Of a DNA stretch of 64,000 nucleotides, positions 23,142-34,022 are shown piece by piece; the stretch's first letter is position 1; the number at the start of each line of letters is the position of its first letter. Both the position numbers and the translations under genes were made by a program. The notes beneath the pieces were generated by a model that saw only the letters and a program-made list of their open reading frames with translations, searched no databases and was not told where the DNA came from. Source of the stretch: Heliocidaris erythrogramma (Eukaryota; Echinodermata; Echinoidea; Camarodonta; Echinometridae); the NCBI GenBank assembly GCA_025617745.1, contig CM046869.1, positions 19,484,994-19,548,993 on the forward strand, read 5' to 3'.

Positions 23142-24190
23142 TAGTGATCGGGGCTTTTCTGGACATCGTATAATCTAATCATTTGCAGGTCAGTGGCATG
23201 GAAGCATTTGAATTTTCCGTTAAAGTGAATAACCAGGTAAGCAACCAATTTCAGTGCCAACATGCAATCTTTCGCTAATCACAGCAAGTTTCTTTTCTTA
23301 ACATTCATTCAAAAATTCTCTTTCGAAACGTGTATCAATTTTTGTCACGCGAGTGCACATGTACACGTATCATTAAATTACTTTCCCCTTACATGATTTA
23401 GCTAACTCACTCTCAGTTTTAGGAACGCAAGAAAGAAAGCCCCACAACATTCGCCTAAGGGTTAACTCGAGAAAGAAGACAAAAGTGCGTATTTTCAAGA
23501 ACATAAACCTTTTTCCCCAAGGTAACTTCGAATTATCGTACATTTGTCAATCGTGTATCGATAGCGATGTAGTCGTAGCGATTCATTAGAACATAATTGA
23601 AAAAAGATTGGCATTTCGGGTTGCCTGAAAGGGGAAGATATGCCACTGAAGCGGTGAAACGTTGTGGTTAATTTCATTGACGTATTAGTTTTGTCTTTAT
23701 TTGGAAATGATACAAATGAGCCAGACCACATGTTGTATTTCTGTAAATCTATTTTACCGCCGGATAAACGGTTCAACAATCCGCGGGAGATTAGTGATTT
23801 GGATTTGGATTCATGATGCGTGTATACAGCATTACAGGTGCATTGTATCATTAGATTACGGTACTTTATTGAAACAGCCGCATAAAATGAAAAACCACTG
23901 GAAGACGTTGAGAGAGACAGACAATTGAGAGAAACTGATAAAGGAAAAAGGGCGGAAGGAAAATGAGAATGGGTAGCTTCTATACTCGGATGTTGAGCTA
24001 AATCAAATAGTTGGTTATTCATGTGGAAGTTCGTGGTTGAATTCAACCGGACAGGTTTCCGGGATTAGATATCCCTTCTGGATTAAGACGGTTACATTTT
24101 CGAATCCCCTGTTTATCCCTTGTGTCATCGAACTCATCGCATTATCTTTCTGATTACTAGCACTTGTAATCACGGGTGGATTTACTGAGG
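23142..24190. other. Non-coding stretch with one long unexplained frame
   Basis: A 183-codon minus frame at 23495-24046 is the longest non-repetitive open frame in the window, but it shows no domain, no clear bias and no splice context. A frame of that length occurring by chance in 64 kb is unusual but possible. I do not call it a gene. Confidence 0.4.
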
Positions 24191-24191
24191 T

Positions 24192-24207
24192 GGGGGGGGG
24201 GGGGGGT
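24192..24207 (+). repeat. G run
   Basis: About 16 G, preceded by 'GGTGGATTTACTGAGGT'. Confidence 0.85.
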
Positions 24208-24486
24208 ATATCTTCACTTTAAAACAAAAATTATGCCCCCTTGTTCACGTTTCCGACCATACGGCACCTGAAAATTGATATCCTAAAAAGTATTTGTCCG
24301 AAACTTTGAATTTTCTTTATTGTGTCACCACTTATTTTTCTCTTTGTAGGTACCTGAGTCCACCCGTGTGTAGTAGCCATAGGATGCACTAGCTCGGCGC
24401 CACCTCCATCCCACTTGTTTGTCTCTGGTGACATTGGGGGGAAAGGGGGCATGGGGTAGGGGAAAACTGCTCTTTCTTAACAGGAC

Positions 24487-24487
24487 A

Positions 24488-24527
<40 letters not shown>

Positions 24528-25009
24528 GGGGGGGGGGGAAGAAGAAGAAAGCGGGACCCAATTAAAACCCCCTTAGTATTTCACTCACCTAAAGAGACCA
24601 TTGCCCTCGGCCTACCCTGTTGGTGGACGGTCACTACGCCCCTTGCCGAAATTGAATCTCTGACCATGCTTCGTTTGCGATTAGCCATGATGATTATAAC
24701 ATCTTGAGTGCACATGACAGCTTTAATAATTTTGTGTTAAGAAATGATAACAGCGAAGCACATAAAGCAGAATAATGGGATAACCTAGAGAGAGAGAGAG
24801 AGAAATAAAAACAGTATAGGTAAGTGGGGAAAGAGAGAAGTCAGAGAGAGGGAGGGGGGGGGGGGGTGAACGATGGGGTGAGACTGAGAAAGATAGTGAT
24901 GTGTAAAAGGAGAGATGATGATGAGAAAAAGGGGTGTGGAGTGAAAAGAAAGAAAGAAAGAGAGGGTGCATGGTGGTGGAGGAGGAGGAGGAGGAGGAGG
25001 AGGAGAGGA

Positions 25010-25045
<36 letters not shown>
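24487..25045 (+). repeat. Cluster of (GA)n, (GGA)n and G runs
   Basis: (GA)n at 24491-24523 followed by a G run; (GA)n at 24788-24803; a G run near 24855-24866; (GAAA)n near 24946-24962; (GGA)n at 24975-25005; and (GA)n at 25013-25042. Intervening sequence is G-rich. Frames here encode Ser/Leu or Arg/Glu repeats only. Confidence 0.9.
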
Positions 25046-25046
<1 letters not shown>

Positions 25047-25106
25047 ACGAGTTTGGAGGGGAGGACAATAATAACGATTGCATTTATGAATCAAATATTA
25101 TTTAAT

Positions 25107-25316
25107 TCAGTCATCAATGTTTCTGTCTTTTTCTAGCAGAGCTGCATGGCGTCTCACAAGACCTTCAATTAACGCAAGGTGAAGAAAATCAGGATAAGAT
25201 TTGAATTCATGGCGGACATCTGCGTCATCTAGAGGAAGTGTTGATGAACTCACAGGTACGCCAATGTATTTTCTAATATCTAATCCTCCCTCATCAATCT
25301 TCATCCAAGGGCCCAT
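25107..25316 (-). CDS. Probable terminal coding exon, product unknown
   Basis: On the minus strand a pyrimidine-rich segment ending in CCCGTCAG (25317-25324) precedes an open frame that starts MGPWMKIDEGGLDIRKYIG and ends in LLEKDRNIDD before a TGA stop at 25107-25109: 69 residues in 210 bases. The peptide has balanced composition, an acidic patch (PLDDADVRHEF) and an amphipathic, probably helical segment (FLHLALIEGLVRRHAALL). It therefore reads as real protein, unlike the repeat-derived frames around it. The open frame extends upstream into likely intron (to 25397). ATTAAA lies just after the stop. A single-exon start at Met 25316 is also possible. An internal GTGAGT could act as an alternative donor. 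I do not recognise the family; upstream exons would lie to the right, and none is obvious. Confidence 0.5.
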   Translation of the reverse strand: MGPWMKIDEGGLDIRKYIGVPVSSSTLPLDDADVRHEFKSYPDFLHLALIEGLVRRHAALLEKDRNIDD

Positions 25317-26326
25317 CTGACGGGCGGAAATCGTTCTTAAAACGTAGAGGGGACTCGAAGTTTTAAAGTTCTCTGACAACCAGATGAATAAAAACATCAG
25401 GATTTGGAAGCCGGCTAGGGGACATTAAACAGTGACTGTCATCGAATGGCGAAACTTGCTGAAAATAATTAATATCATGAAATGATTTTCCCAATGTAGC
25501 CTAATTAATTTCATTTTCAGATGACCTCCTCCTTCTCTTCATTATGAGAGCATCATTAATCATGTTCATTGGTATTAATTTAGAGAAAGATCCACAATCC
25601 CTGTCATCATACATTAAGTACCTTATACTTTGGCGTAATGTAGGTCCAGACATTGAAAGGGCATTGGCGTCGGGGGGGGGGGGGGGCGGTGAACTATTAT
25701 TTTGATGAAATACGAGTGAAGAATGCTATCCGTACCATACGTTATCGATAATGATTTTGTAAAGCACATTGTTCATATTTCTTGTTGTTGCAATATAACC
25801 ACCAGTTTATTTCTTACACATGCTCCAGCATTGTCGTCTGCCATCGATTATTTGGTTGCTTAGCAACCAAGAAGTAACCGCATGTACATTTTTATTTCAT
25901 CACTGTAAAAAGCACTGGGTAGAAAACACGCGTTACCCCCGCAAACACGGGACACCAAATCTGATCCCCTTACGTCGATTCAAACACAATTTGTTGCTTG
26001 TCAACTAATCGCACACGACCCCCTTTTCTACTTCGTTAGGCTAGTTCAGGTATGATGTGGTAAAGCTCCTAAAACGGAGCAAAAATAAAATAAAACAAAA
26101 CAAAAACGAAACGAAACGAACCTAAAGCAAAGAAAATGAAAGAAAAAAAGAAATATAAACTACTGCGGCAAGACGAAAGCATTTTATGTGTATTGAATTC
26201 TCAGCATTTATGGAGCAATATATTTAAACCAATAATAAAGTTGAATAAAACTTTCTGCGATCACAAGGGCGTACTTATTTATCCCTGCTTATCTGTGTGC
26301 TACATGATACAGAATAAAATTGTGAA
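25317..26326. other. Putative intron or intergenic DNA upstream of the minus-strand exon
   Basis: Contains a G run at 25672-25686 and the X-box-like palindrome at 25852-25870. It also has A-rich (AAAAC/AAACG)n text at 26085-26130. Open frames at 25820-26008 and 26136-26360 lack protein features. Confidence 0.45.
25852..25870. promoter_or_regulatory. Possible RFX-type X-box palindrome
   Basis: TTGGTTGCTTAGCAACCAA is a 9-bp perfect inverted repeat around one base and fits the RFX half-site arrangement GTTGC-N-GCAAC. RFX X-boxes often lie upstream of ciliary genes. It lies ~540 bp upstream, on the minus strand, of the exon at 25107-25316, but a functional link is inference only. It could also be a chance palindrome. 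Confidence 0.35.
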
Positions 26327-26539
26327 CAGGGGTGGTTTTCTGAGATTTATTTTATCTTGATTTTAGTGAAAAGATTTTAATTGTCATAACAACTTTTAAA
26401 TTGCAACATTTCATTGGTGTTTGCGCAGATGAATTGGACCGCGTACACAGCCATTGGGGCATAAACGTACATTTTGTTATGACAATTAAAATTATTTCAC
26501 TAAAATCAAGATGAAATAAATCTCAGAATACCACCCCTG
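26327..26539. mobile_element. Palindromic MITE, 213 bp
   Basis: Ends CAGGGGTGGTTTTCTGAGAT and its complement (…CAGAATACCACCCCTG). Arms of ~65 bp (26327-26393 and 26473-26539) pair with few mismatches, through 'GATTTTAGTGAAAAGATTTT' and its complement. The ~80-bp centre has no open frame. Confidence 0.85.
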
Positions 26540-27299
26540 CTCTACGATTGCGTCATTTTATTTCGCCGCACCGTTTTTTTGTTTGTTTGTTTGTTGGTTG
26601 GTTGGTTGGTATTTCTTTGTCGTTGAGGTGGTTTACCGTGTCACATGTGAACGAGGCTGTACAAACTCTGTGACCCCCGAGACAGAACCGGGTCAAATTC
26701 GAACCCTGGTTTTACTGATGCAACGGAAGACTCAAATTTCTCCCATCATAAGCATCTCTCAACATGGACGAGGCATTTAGATTAAACTTGACACTGATGA
26801 CGTCAGAGGTGTATATATCGGACAATAACCATTTGCCTAGATGGTGCATGGGAGATTGGAAAAAAAACCCCACAACCCTAGACATCTGCGAGAAATATCA
26901 TCCGGGGGTTTATCTGGGGAAAAAGGAGGAAGTATCGGGTTACTACACGCGCTGTTATTGAGTGAACAACCTTGACCGATCCTGAGGCAACCCCTTTATA
27001 CAACCAAAAATAATAATATGGATAATAAAGATGGAAAATAGAGGAAACTGCGCTGAAAGGAGATGTTTCGTCTTCTTTGAATCAAGTTCACATGTCCCAA
27101 CTGATTTGCCAACTAAACCATTTCGTAATATATAGTACATGTTACAAATTACCCTGTAATGAACCAAATTTGTACGCGCATGCGCTTGCGCATCTGTTTT
27201 GCTGGACGCACTACTTGTAAAATCATACTGGCGCGCGCATCATGCATGGTGCGCACACTATGAACGCGTATAGAGGTATAAATGACTTTTGATAATACA
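26540..27299. other. Non-coding stretch
   Basis: (TTTG)n/(GTTG)n at 26575-26608; a B-box-like 'AAATTCGAACCCTGG' at 26695-26709 suggests an old tRNA-derived fragment. A GC-rich CpG/GCGC segment lies at 27170-27260. No gene recognised. Confidence 0.4.
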
Positions 27300-27445
27300 T
27301 GTATTATTAATAATAATAATAACATGTCTTGTTTACCCAGGATAGCCTCATCAGTATTATACTGAGGGTCCTGAAATGGTACTATTACCCCGGCTTTAGC
27401 CGAGCTACCGTCATGACCGTGGTGTTCAATCATTCAAGGAATTCC
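27300..27445 (-). repeat. SINE fragment (3' half)
   Basis: An ATA-rich tail at 27303-27320 is followed by 'ATTACCCCGGCTTTAGCCGAG', the reversed body segment of the SINE family, and 'TCAAGGAATTCCTTCCTACC'. The head is missing. Confidence 0.55.
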
Positions 27446-27629
27446 TTCCTACCTTCACCTGCACATGCGCAAATTGTAATTACGAACTGGCTGAGTGGCG
27501 AGGTAGACAATAAATTATGGCAGAACTAACAGAGTCTTCCTTTCGACAATCAGACCTCTTATTTTGGTAAACTTATAATTTTCTAATTTTCCTTCCTGTC
27601 TCTCTAGTTATCTTCATAATTTCGGAGAT
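27446..27629. other. Spacer
   Basis: Nothing recognised. Confidence 0.35.
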
Positions 27630-27811
27630 CATATACAAATATATACTGTCATGAGAGGGTCTGGTTGGAAATATGGTCCACAAGGTGACGTGAACCAATA
27701 CTATTTTCATGAGGGGCGCAACCCTGAAGGAAAATGGTCGTCTTACGTCACCGAGGGGACCCTAGTTTAACCAGAGACCCGAATGTAGGCAGTATATATT
27801 TGGTTTATATC
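27630..27811. mobile_element. Palindromic MITE, ~182 bp
   Basis: The left end 'ATATACAAATATATACTG' pairs with CAGTATATATTTGGTTTATAT at the right. Inner blocks GAGGGTCTGGTT / AACCAGAGACCC and GGTCCACAAGGTGACGT / ACGTCACCGAGGGGACC also pair. No open frame. Confidence 0.75.
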
Positions 27812-27940
27812 CGTCATCTTGAACAAAAGCTACAAATCTACTTGACCATCTGCACTGTAAGGTATGATGTCGTCACAATGTAGTACGCGCTCAGGCTCAG
27901 CAGCTGCTTTTATTTTTTCCTTCGCGTCGCGAGTCGATTG

Positions 27941-28058
27941 GGGGGGGGGGGGGGGGGAACAAATAGTTCATTTTTTCCCGCTGACGTCATCGAATAGTTC
28001 ATTTTGTCCCTCTGATGGGAAAATATGATCTATTCGATGACGTCAGCAGGAAAAATGA
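27941..28058. other. G run and hairpin with paired TGACGTCA
   Basis: About 17 G at 27941-27957 precede an inverted repeat: the left arm 27969-27997 (CATTTTTTCCCGCTGACGTC and on) pairs with 28030-28057. Each arm carries the palindrome TGACGTCA, a CRE-type site. 'AATAGTTCATTTT' is repeated directly at 27963 and 27992. Probably a small foldback element. Confidence 0.7.
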
Positions 28059-28949
28059 AGTAGACGGCAGGAAACGGCTAGTAGAACTATTCATTTTCTT
28101 GTTGTGTACATGCACTCCTAATGCAACAATCTTACGATGATGGATAAAATACCTATTATTTCGGTGAACTTGTCATTTCTGTATTTTTCTCCGTTTCTCG
28201 AGTTAACTTCTCGACTAGAGAGAAAAGGATAAGGAGAACCTTATCCTTCTCTCTCCCTCTCTCTCTCCCTTTCTCTCTCTTTCTTCCCCCTGCAATTCTC
28301 ACCGTATATCTTTGATGAAATGAAATAAACCCTGGAGCAGTTGTCGCCGGACTATATGCCAGAACGCCTTTAAAAATATTTTAAATTCAGAGTTTTCCAT
28401 GCATCATAACACAGATGACCTATGACTAAGATCATAAGAACTAGACCATGTAGACCGACAGTAAGCCTTCATCACACACCGCATTTATTTTCACCACACT
28501 GAAATAATTTGGGTGAAAAATTACCCATCGATTGTTTTTCTTCTTTGAAAGAAAGATGTCATCCACCTCCAGTTAAAGCTAGGCCAACCGAGAAGGTATG
28601 GAGCCAATGTATGGAATAATTGATTTAAGAAGCAGTTTTGCCGGAAAGAGCTTCTATATTCAAAGTTGTGTTGATATCCCTCACCTTAAATTAACGCTGA
28701 GCATATTTTGTGTGTGAAAAAGGACGGGGATATCCCAAATAAAATATAGAATGGAGAGAAATAACTACACGTATAAAATGTCATTAAATTATCCATAAAA
28801 TTCAGAATTTCAAGCGTCACGTTTTGTTTTGCACATAAAATGGGTAAACACAAAACACTAACTTGTAGAAAGAAGAAATTATGTCATTTTTTTAGGCTTA
28901 TGTAATTTCGTAAATGTTTTTGTTTTGTTATTGTTGTTTTATACATCTG
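28059..28949. other. Non-coding stretch
   Basis: A hairpin AGAGAGAAAAGGATAAGG / CCTTATCCTTCTCTCT at 28217-28254 runs into (CT)n at 28245-28285. No gene recognised. Confidence 0.45.
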
Positions 28950-29125
28950 GGGTATCGTAGCGGATACGTCATCGGACGATGAAACTCAAGGTATGGGGTT
29001 TGAATCCTACCACTAATGTCCTCTGGCAAGACTGTCAAGTAAAATGAGTACCCATGCAATAGGAAGAAATTCCTTGAATGGTAGAGCGCCTTATGTCATA
29101 ATAGCTTGACTAAAGCCGGACCAAA
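28950..29125 (+). repeat. Degenerate tRNA-derived SINE
   Basis: 'GGGGTATCGTAGCGGATACG' head, B-box variant 'GGGGTTTGAATCCTACC' (28995-29011), 'AATGTCCTCTGGCAAGACTG' and the body up to 'TTGACTAAAGCCGG'. Diverged from the 13-17 kb copies. Confidence 0.7.
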
Positions 29126-29397
29126 CAGGATGAAACGAATGAATGTACGAAACAACAGAAATGAAAAGAAAACAAAGAAAAAAAGAGTACCAAGTGGCTG
29201 CGAGCATGATATGTAATTCAGAAAAGTAAAGGAATATTCCACATTTAACGCTATGACTGCATTGCAACAGTGATTTCGTCGTTTTGGGGTAATTAAAAAA
29301 AAAGTACTCTAGTCACATCGCCAAACCGTCTCCACACCGACTCCTAATCTTGGCCGTTCCGGTCAACGCAATTGTTTCTTCGGTCATTTGTCGGTCA
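29126..29397. other. Spacer
   Basis: Nothing recognised. Confidence 0.35.
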
Positions 29398-29557
29398 GGG
29401 CCCTGTTTCATAAAACTTGTTATCAATAACAACTGCCCCATTTCTATGGCAATTTGCTCTCAGCCCATCAGATTCAATGATTTCAGTAGCTTATAACAAT
29501 TATTGTAACTTAATTCTTATTGACAACAAGCATGACAAGTTTTATGAAACGGGGCCC
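29398..29557. mobile_element. CCAAT-core MITE with GGGCCC ends
   Basis: Ends GGGCCCTGTTTCATAAAAC and its complement (…GTTTTATGAAACGGGGCCC) enclose 'TTGCTCTCAGCCCATCAGA', a mutated version of the shared core (CCAAT to CCCAT). The sister copy is at 46578-46731. Confidence 0.85.
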
Positions 29558-29600
29558 TTGTGTCGGTCTTGTTGGTGTGACTAAAGTATAAGTGGTTTTC

Positions 29601-29735
29601 ATTCAAACATTGCTTTGAATTTGGAGCATTTTGATAACTTGATTTTGAAGTCACCCAAGCCTGTAGAGGTGTTTCGAACGTACTTTGAATTTTAGGGTAT
29701 TATTGGTAACTTGATTATAAGTCACCCAAGCCTTG
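29601..29735 (+). repeat. 71-bp tandem duplication
   Basis: Two diverged units ending in 'AGTCACCCAAGCCT' at 29649-29662 and 29720-29733. Both contain CTTTGAATTT, then GATAACTTGAT or GGTAACTTGAT. Confidence 0.7.
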
Positions 29736-30337
29736 CATTCGCGATTCCCCTCTGTATATAAGACATCATCGATCTGACAAAAATATCAAATGTCACTGAT
29801 ACGATACCTTCAAAGACACAAAGAATCAAATTTGGATCGAGATCACGTGGGTGTCGATGTTGTAATTTGATTGGTCGATGTCGCCTACGTGTTAAAAGAA
29901 AGTACAAGAAAGGCAAAACGCCCCCGACGTCTCATGTTGTCATAATCAAACGATCGAATGGTAACTCGAGACCCCAGAGTTCGATATAAACACAATTTGC
30001 GCCTTGTTATGGGGTCACGTGATCGGCATGGGGGGCTCGAATAAAGTGTCGTTGACCTTGGTTGAAATAAATGGGATCAATATTAGGGGATCCTTGTTTG
30101 AAAATGTAAGAGGAGAGGTCCGTCTTTATAATATTACGAGATTGACATGCAAAGCCTCACTCCGACCTCCCTCTCTATAATTCCTCCATCTCTCTCCCTC
30201 CCCCCCCCCCCTCTCCATCTCTCTCTCTCTGCATCATCTAACCATGCGTGGTTAGATCTATTTCTATTGACTATCTTCCCCTTTCTCTCTTTCTCTCTCT
30301 CTCTCACTTAACTACTTTCTCTCTTCACATTTGGAAT
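29736..30337. other. Non-coding stretch
   Basis: CACGTG-type palindromes near 29848 and 30016; a C run at 30200-30210 and (CT)n at 30211-30306. No gene recognised. Confidence 0.4.
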
Positions 30338-30692
30338 AAAAGGTTCAAGTTTGCACCCTAAATGCAACACTGGCAGCACCTTTTTGGGTGCAATCATGCA
30401 CGGGTGCAACAAATGCACCTTTTTGTTCTTGTTTGCACCCTTTAATGCTAGTTTGCACACTAAAAGGTGCAACTTTGCACTTTAACGGTGCAGAAACCTT
30501 TCCATCCAAAAGGGTGCACATGATTTGTACCTTTTCTAAAGAGTACAACTCTGCACCCTTTAAGCATGTTAAGGGTGAAAATTGTAGCTAACTACACCCT
30601 TAAAGGTGCAAAAAGCTTCTTAGGGTGCAAAGTTGCACCCAAACAGGTGCTGCCAGTGTTGCATTTGAAGGGTGCAAAATTGTACCTTTTTT
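30338..30692. repeat. Palindromic motif array (GGTGCAAA), ~355 bp
   Basis: The outer arms pair (AAGGTTCAAGTTTGCACCCT with the complement of GGGTGCAAAATTGTACCTTT), as do the inner arms ATGCAACACTGGCAGCACC / GGTGCTGCCAGTGTTGCAT. Throughout, the ~10-bp motif AAAGGGTGCA occurs in both orientations, more than fifteen times. Same architecture as 9886-10269 and 55024-55382 but with an unrelated motif. The frames in it are by-products. Confidence 0.85.
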
Positions 30693-31763
30693 TTCTTAGT
30701 GTGTTGCATACTTTAAAAAAAAACAACAAAAATATCCCTCTTTCTTTCTCTCTCCTTTTTTCTCTCTCTATCTCTTATACTGCATCCTCAGCCTGTTTTA
30801 TAGATCTATCTCTTGTCATGCCATCCTCAAAATACTTTTCAGAACAACATTCTTTAAAAATTTAAAGCCAACTTATTCCAGGCTTCTTACAGCTTTCTCG
30901 ACAATAATTGACCTCCAGACTTGCCGTTCTCCTTGCTCCCCCACGCTATACTTCCCAACCTCCAAAACAAGATCACTTCGTGCTTAAATGGCCTCCCTCC
31001 ATTCCGAATATAAAACTCGATTTCCTAAAAGGGTGGGCTTTTATTAAGGCCCGACGACATTGATAATTAGGGCAAAGAAATGCTGTTTTTAAGTCGCCAT
31101 CCGACCCGTGTCACGCAAACTCTTTGGTGATGTGTTTTCACACCAGGCGAGGCTGAGCGACACGTGTTGTTCCAACACTGCCTAACAACGCTTGATTCCC
31201 AACTCCCAAAGCCAGATTCAATCAATGCCTTTATCATCATCACGGCGATGTCAGGAGAAGAAAAAAAAAATCTTGCAACAACTGACATTTTCGGACAACC
31301 CTGCCTGTCCCATGCATGTACCCGACCGGTCCCGCAGGCGAGTGCGAGTGTGTGCGTACGAAAATCCGGACGCTGCTAGGTTGACAACAATAATAAACAG
31401 CGTTGTGATTGCATAAATCAACAACGCCCCGCTCACAGTGTAATCGCATTAAAGGGGAGGGAAACAGAAGATAGACAATACTCGACGCTATCTTAAGTAG
31501 ATTTGAATATACCCCGAGACACCTTTGAAAACACAACCCTGTGATCGAGATCCTTTTGCAAAGGCCTTCCATTACTCACCCCTCCCCCTCCCTTCTTCTT
31601 AACTTCTCCATATTCCCCCCCCCCCCCGAAAAGGTCGCATAGCGGTTATTAATCCGTCCCAGGCCTGATCCGTCCCCTTGTGAATTGAGAGGGGGAAAAA
31701 ACAGGAAAGCGACTAAATAATGCAAAGTTCCCTAAGTGTATTTTGTAATGGTAGTTCCTGCTT
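30693..31763. other. Non-coding or undetermined, relatively unique
   Basis: 31080-31400 is CpG-richer and carries overlapping frames on both strands (e.g. 31240-31572 minus, 31192-31416 plus), none with recognisable domains. C run at 31616-31627. A regulatory or unrecognised exonic role cannot be excluded. Confidence 0.35.
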
Positions 31764-32129
31764 TTAAAGACATAGCAAATTCTTCTCACTCCTTGTATGT
31801 TTGCTTGGAAGAACATCTTTGTAGAAATGTCTACTGAAAAGCATTGCTCCTCAATTGCCCTTATATTCGAATGATGACTAGAAAGAGCCGAAGTGATCGG
31901 GCAGAACGTTCATGCCACCAGTGTGTGCAGTCCCATATACCCATTTCTGTGTGAAGTGCATGTGCTTTTCAGCGAAAATTGGTCAGTTTCTTATCATTTT
32001 GAGGATTCCAAAACCTCACAGTTTACAACAATTATATTCTTATGTAGACATGATCAAACTTTCATAATTGCTTTGAGACAGTTTCTTTCACAAATTAATC
32101 GCATGATCAAAACTCAACTTTATCTTTAA
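31764..32129 (+). mobile_element. TTAA-flanked dispersed repeat, full length
   Basis: Bounded by TTAA at 31764-31767 and 32126-32129. It has the ordered family markers 'TTTGCTTGGAAGAAC', 'GCTCCTCAATTGCCC', 'GTCCCATATACCCATTTCTG', 'TTTCTTATCATTTTGAGG' and 'GATCAAAACTCAACTTTATC'. A plus-strand frame (31893-32129) is incidental. Confidence 0.8.
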
Positions 32130-32896
32130 CGCCATATCTTAGAGTAGAACACTGGTAATGAAATTCATTACATAAGATGAAGAAGGGCCCAACTTCCTCA
32201 AAACAATGTTTACTTATTAAAAAACAAAAAGACATTTTGATAAGTTATAGAGACAGAATTATTTTATTTTCATGTGTTAAATGATATAATTACTACTTAT
32301 AAAAAATTACCTGAAGATGAACACGTTTTGACTCTTTTTTTTAAAATTTAATTTGTTTATTCCTAAACAACTTTAAAAAGATTCATTTATGGAGTTAGGC
32401 AGTTCTTCCTCTCAATTGCGAATGGGAGACCGCTCGTTAAAATACACGAGTGTCAGAGCAATTTATTAAAAGCCCGATTTGTCTAAATGTATATTTCTTC
32501 TCTACGTATACTCAGTTGGTATACAGATACTACCGCAATCGTTTGGTAAATATCATTCATATTTTTGGTATTGAGCATTCAGTGCAAGTATCGGGGTTGG
32601 GGGGGGGGGGGGGGGTTCTGTGAAAAATTATTTTCGGTCATGTCAAGAACTAAAAATTTACCTTTAAGAACGATAATTTTTGTTTCCGAATACATCGATT
32701 TCACGCATTAATGGATTAAATGGGCTTAAATTCCGTTTGACTTGAAATTTAAGAAACTTTGTATTTTATATCATGGAAACTCCCCCGTGCCTCATGATAA
32801 AAGTTTCAGCATGCTATTTAAAACGACCAAGGACATCGTCCCCGTTTGCACCTGGCAGTGCTTGTGAATTTTACTTTGCATAAAAATCCTCGAAGA
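32130..32896. other. Non-coding stretch
   Basis: G run at 32599-32615; otherwise AT-rich with no gene. Confidence 0.45.
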
Positions 32897-33350
32897 TTAA
32901 AGGTTGTGTTCCGGTAAGGGTGACAAATAATTTGTGAGCTTTCTCATTCTTTGCATGTCAGTTTGGAAGAATTTCACAAAGAAAATATCCCTAAAATGGA
33001 CTGTTCTGCCTTCATATATGAAAAGAAATAGCCGAAAAGTTTGTAGTAAACTTTCACGTTACTTGTGGTTTTAGTCCCATAATACTTTTCTGTGTGTAGT
33101 GCATGTGACTTTCATCAAAATCGAGTCCGTTTCTTTTCAGTTTGATGAATACAATGAGTACAAACAAATTCTTATGCACTACATAATTTATAGTCAACCT
33201 TTCCTAATGGCTCCTGGACAGTTTCTTTTATTCTGGTGATTGGAAAAACTCCAAGTTTACACCAATTCTTATATGCACTGCATAATCAACCTTTCCCAAT
33301 CGCTTCTAGACAATGTTTCTTTCAAAATGTAATCGGAAGAACCCTGTTGG
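32897..33350 (+). mobile_element. TTAA-flanked dispersed repeat with internal duplication
   Basis: Starts at TTAA (32897-32900) with 'AATAATTTGTGAGCTTTCTC' and 'CAGTTTGGAAGAATTTC'. The 3' part, beginning ACAAATTCTTATGCACTACA, appears twice in diverged form (33165-33235 and 33255-33330), so this copy is longer than the ~330-380 bp norm. The right end is unclear. Confidence 0.7.
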
Positions 33351-33775
33351 CGTCAGTAGGTGGAAAGCATTTCCTTATACAAGGTTCAAAAATAATGTAC
33401 GTGTTTATTTGGAATGGAATTATATGATTTGTTTGCTTTGGGGCAAATCCTTGCTTCATTGAGAGTAGGAAATCACTTTCATTGAGATCACTTCAACATG
33501 ATCATCAAACATTCGGCTGTTATTTGATATACTTGAAACACTATGCGTTCATGATGGTGAGCCAGAAATTGTGAAGACGATATTTAAAAAAAAAGGTCAA
33601 ATTTCTAAATTTAGAAAAGCCCAACTTCTTTTAATAATATATAGCATAATTATTATCTGAAATGGGTTTTCGGTCGTGTAAGTAAGGGATATGTTCGTTG
33701 CTTTAATCCTAAGAGACGCTGAGTAATATTTAATGCGAATAAAACATTGATCATCTGCCTCTAGAAAAGGGAACA
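33351..33775. other. Non-coding spacer
   Basis: Nothing recognised. Confidence 0.4.
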
Positions 33776-34022
33776 AGAGCAGGAGAGAGAAAGAGAAAGG
33801 GAAATAGAAATGCATGTATATAGAGTAAGAGAGAAGACAAAAAGAGAGAGAGAGAGAGAGGGGGAGGGGTAAGAGCAGAAAGGAAGAAAGAAAAAGGGGA
33901 GGATGGGAAATACAGAGAGAGACAAAGAGAAAGGGGAGATAGATGGATAGAGATACAGAGAAAGAGAGAGGGAGAACATTGCGAGAGAGGGGAATGAGAC
34001 AGAGGGATCGAGGGAAAGAGCG
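33776..34022 (+). repeat. Polypurine (GA)n tract
   Basis: About 250 bp dominated by GAGA, GAAA and GGGA with scattered T (GATAGATGGATAGAGATAC). The reverse frames are low complexity. Confidence 0.9.

Noticed and set aside
23495-24046. 183-codon minus-strand open frame
   Set aside because: Longest non-repetitive frame, but no recognisable domain, signal, bias or splice context. In 64 kb read in six frames one frame of this size by chance is uncommon but possible.
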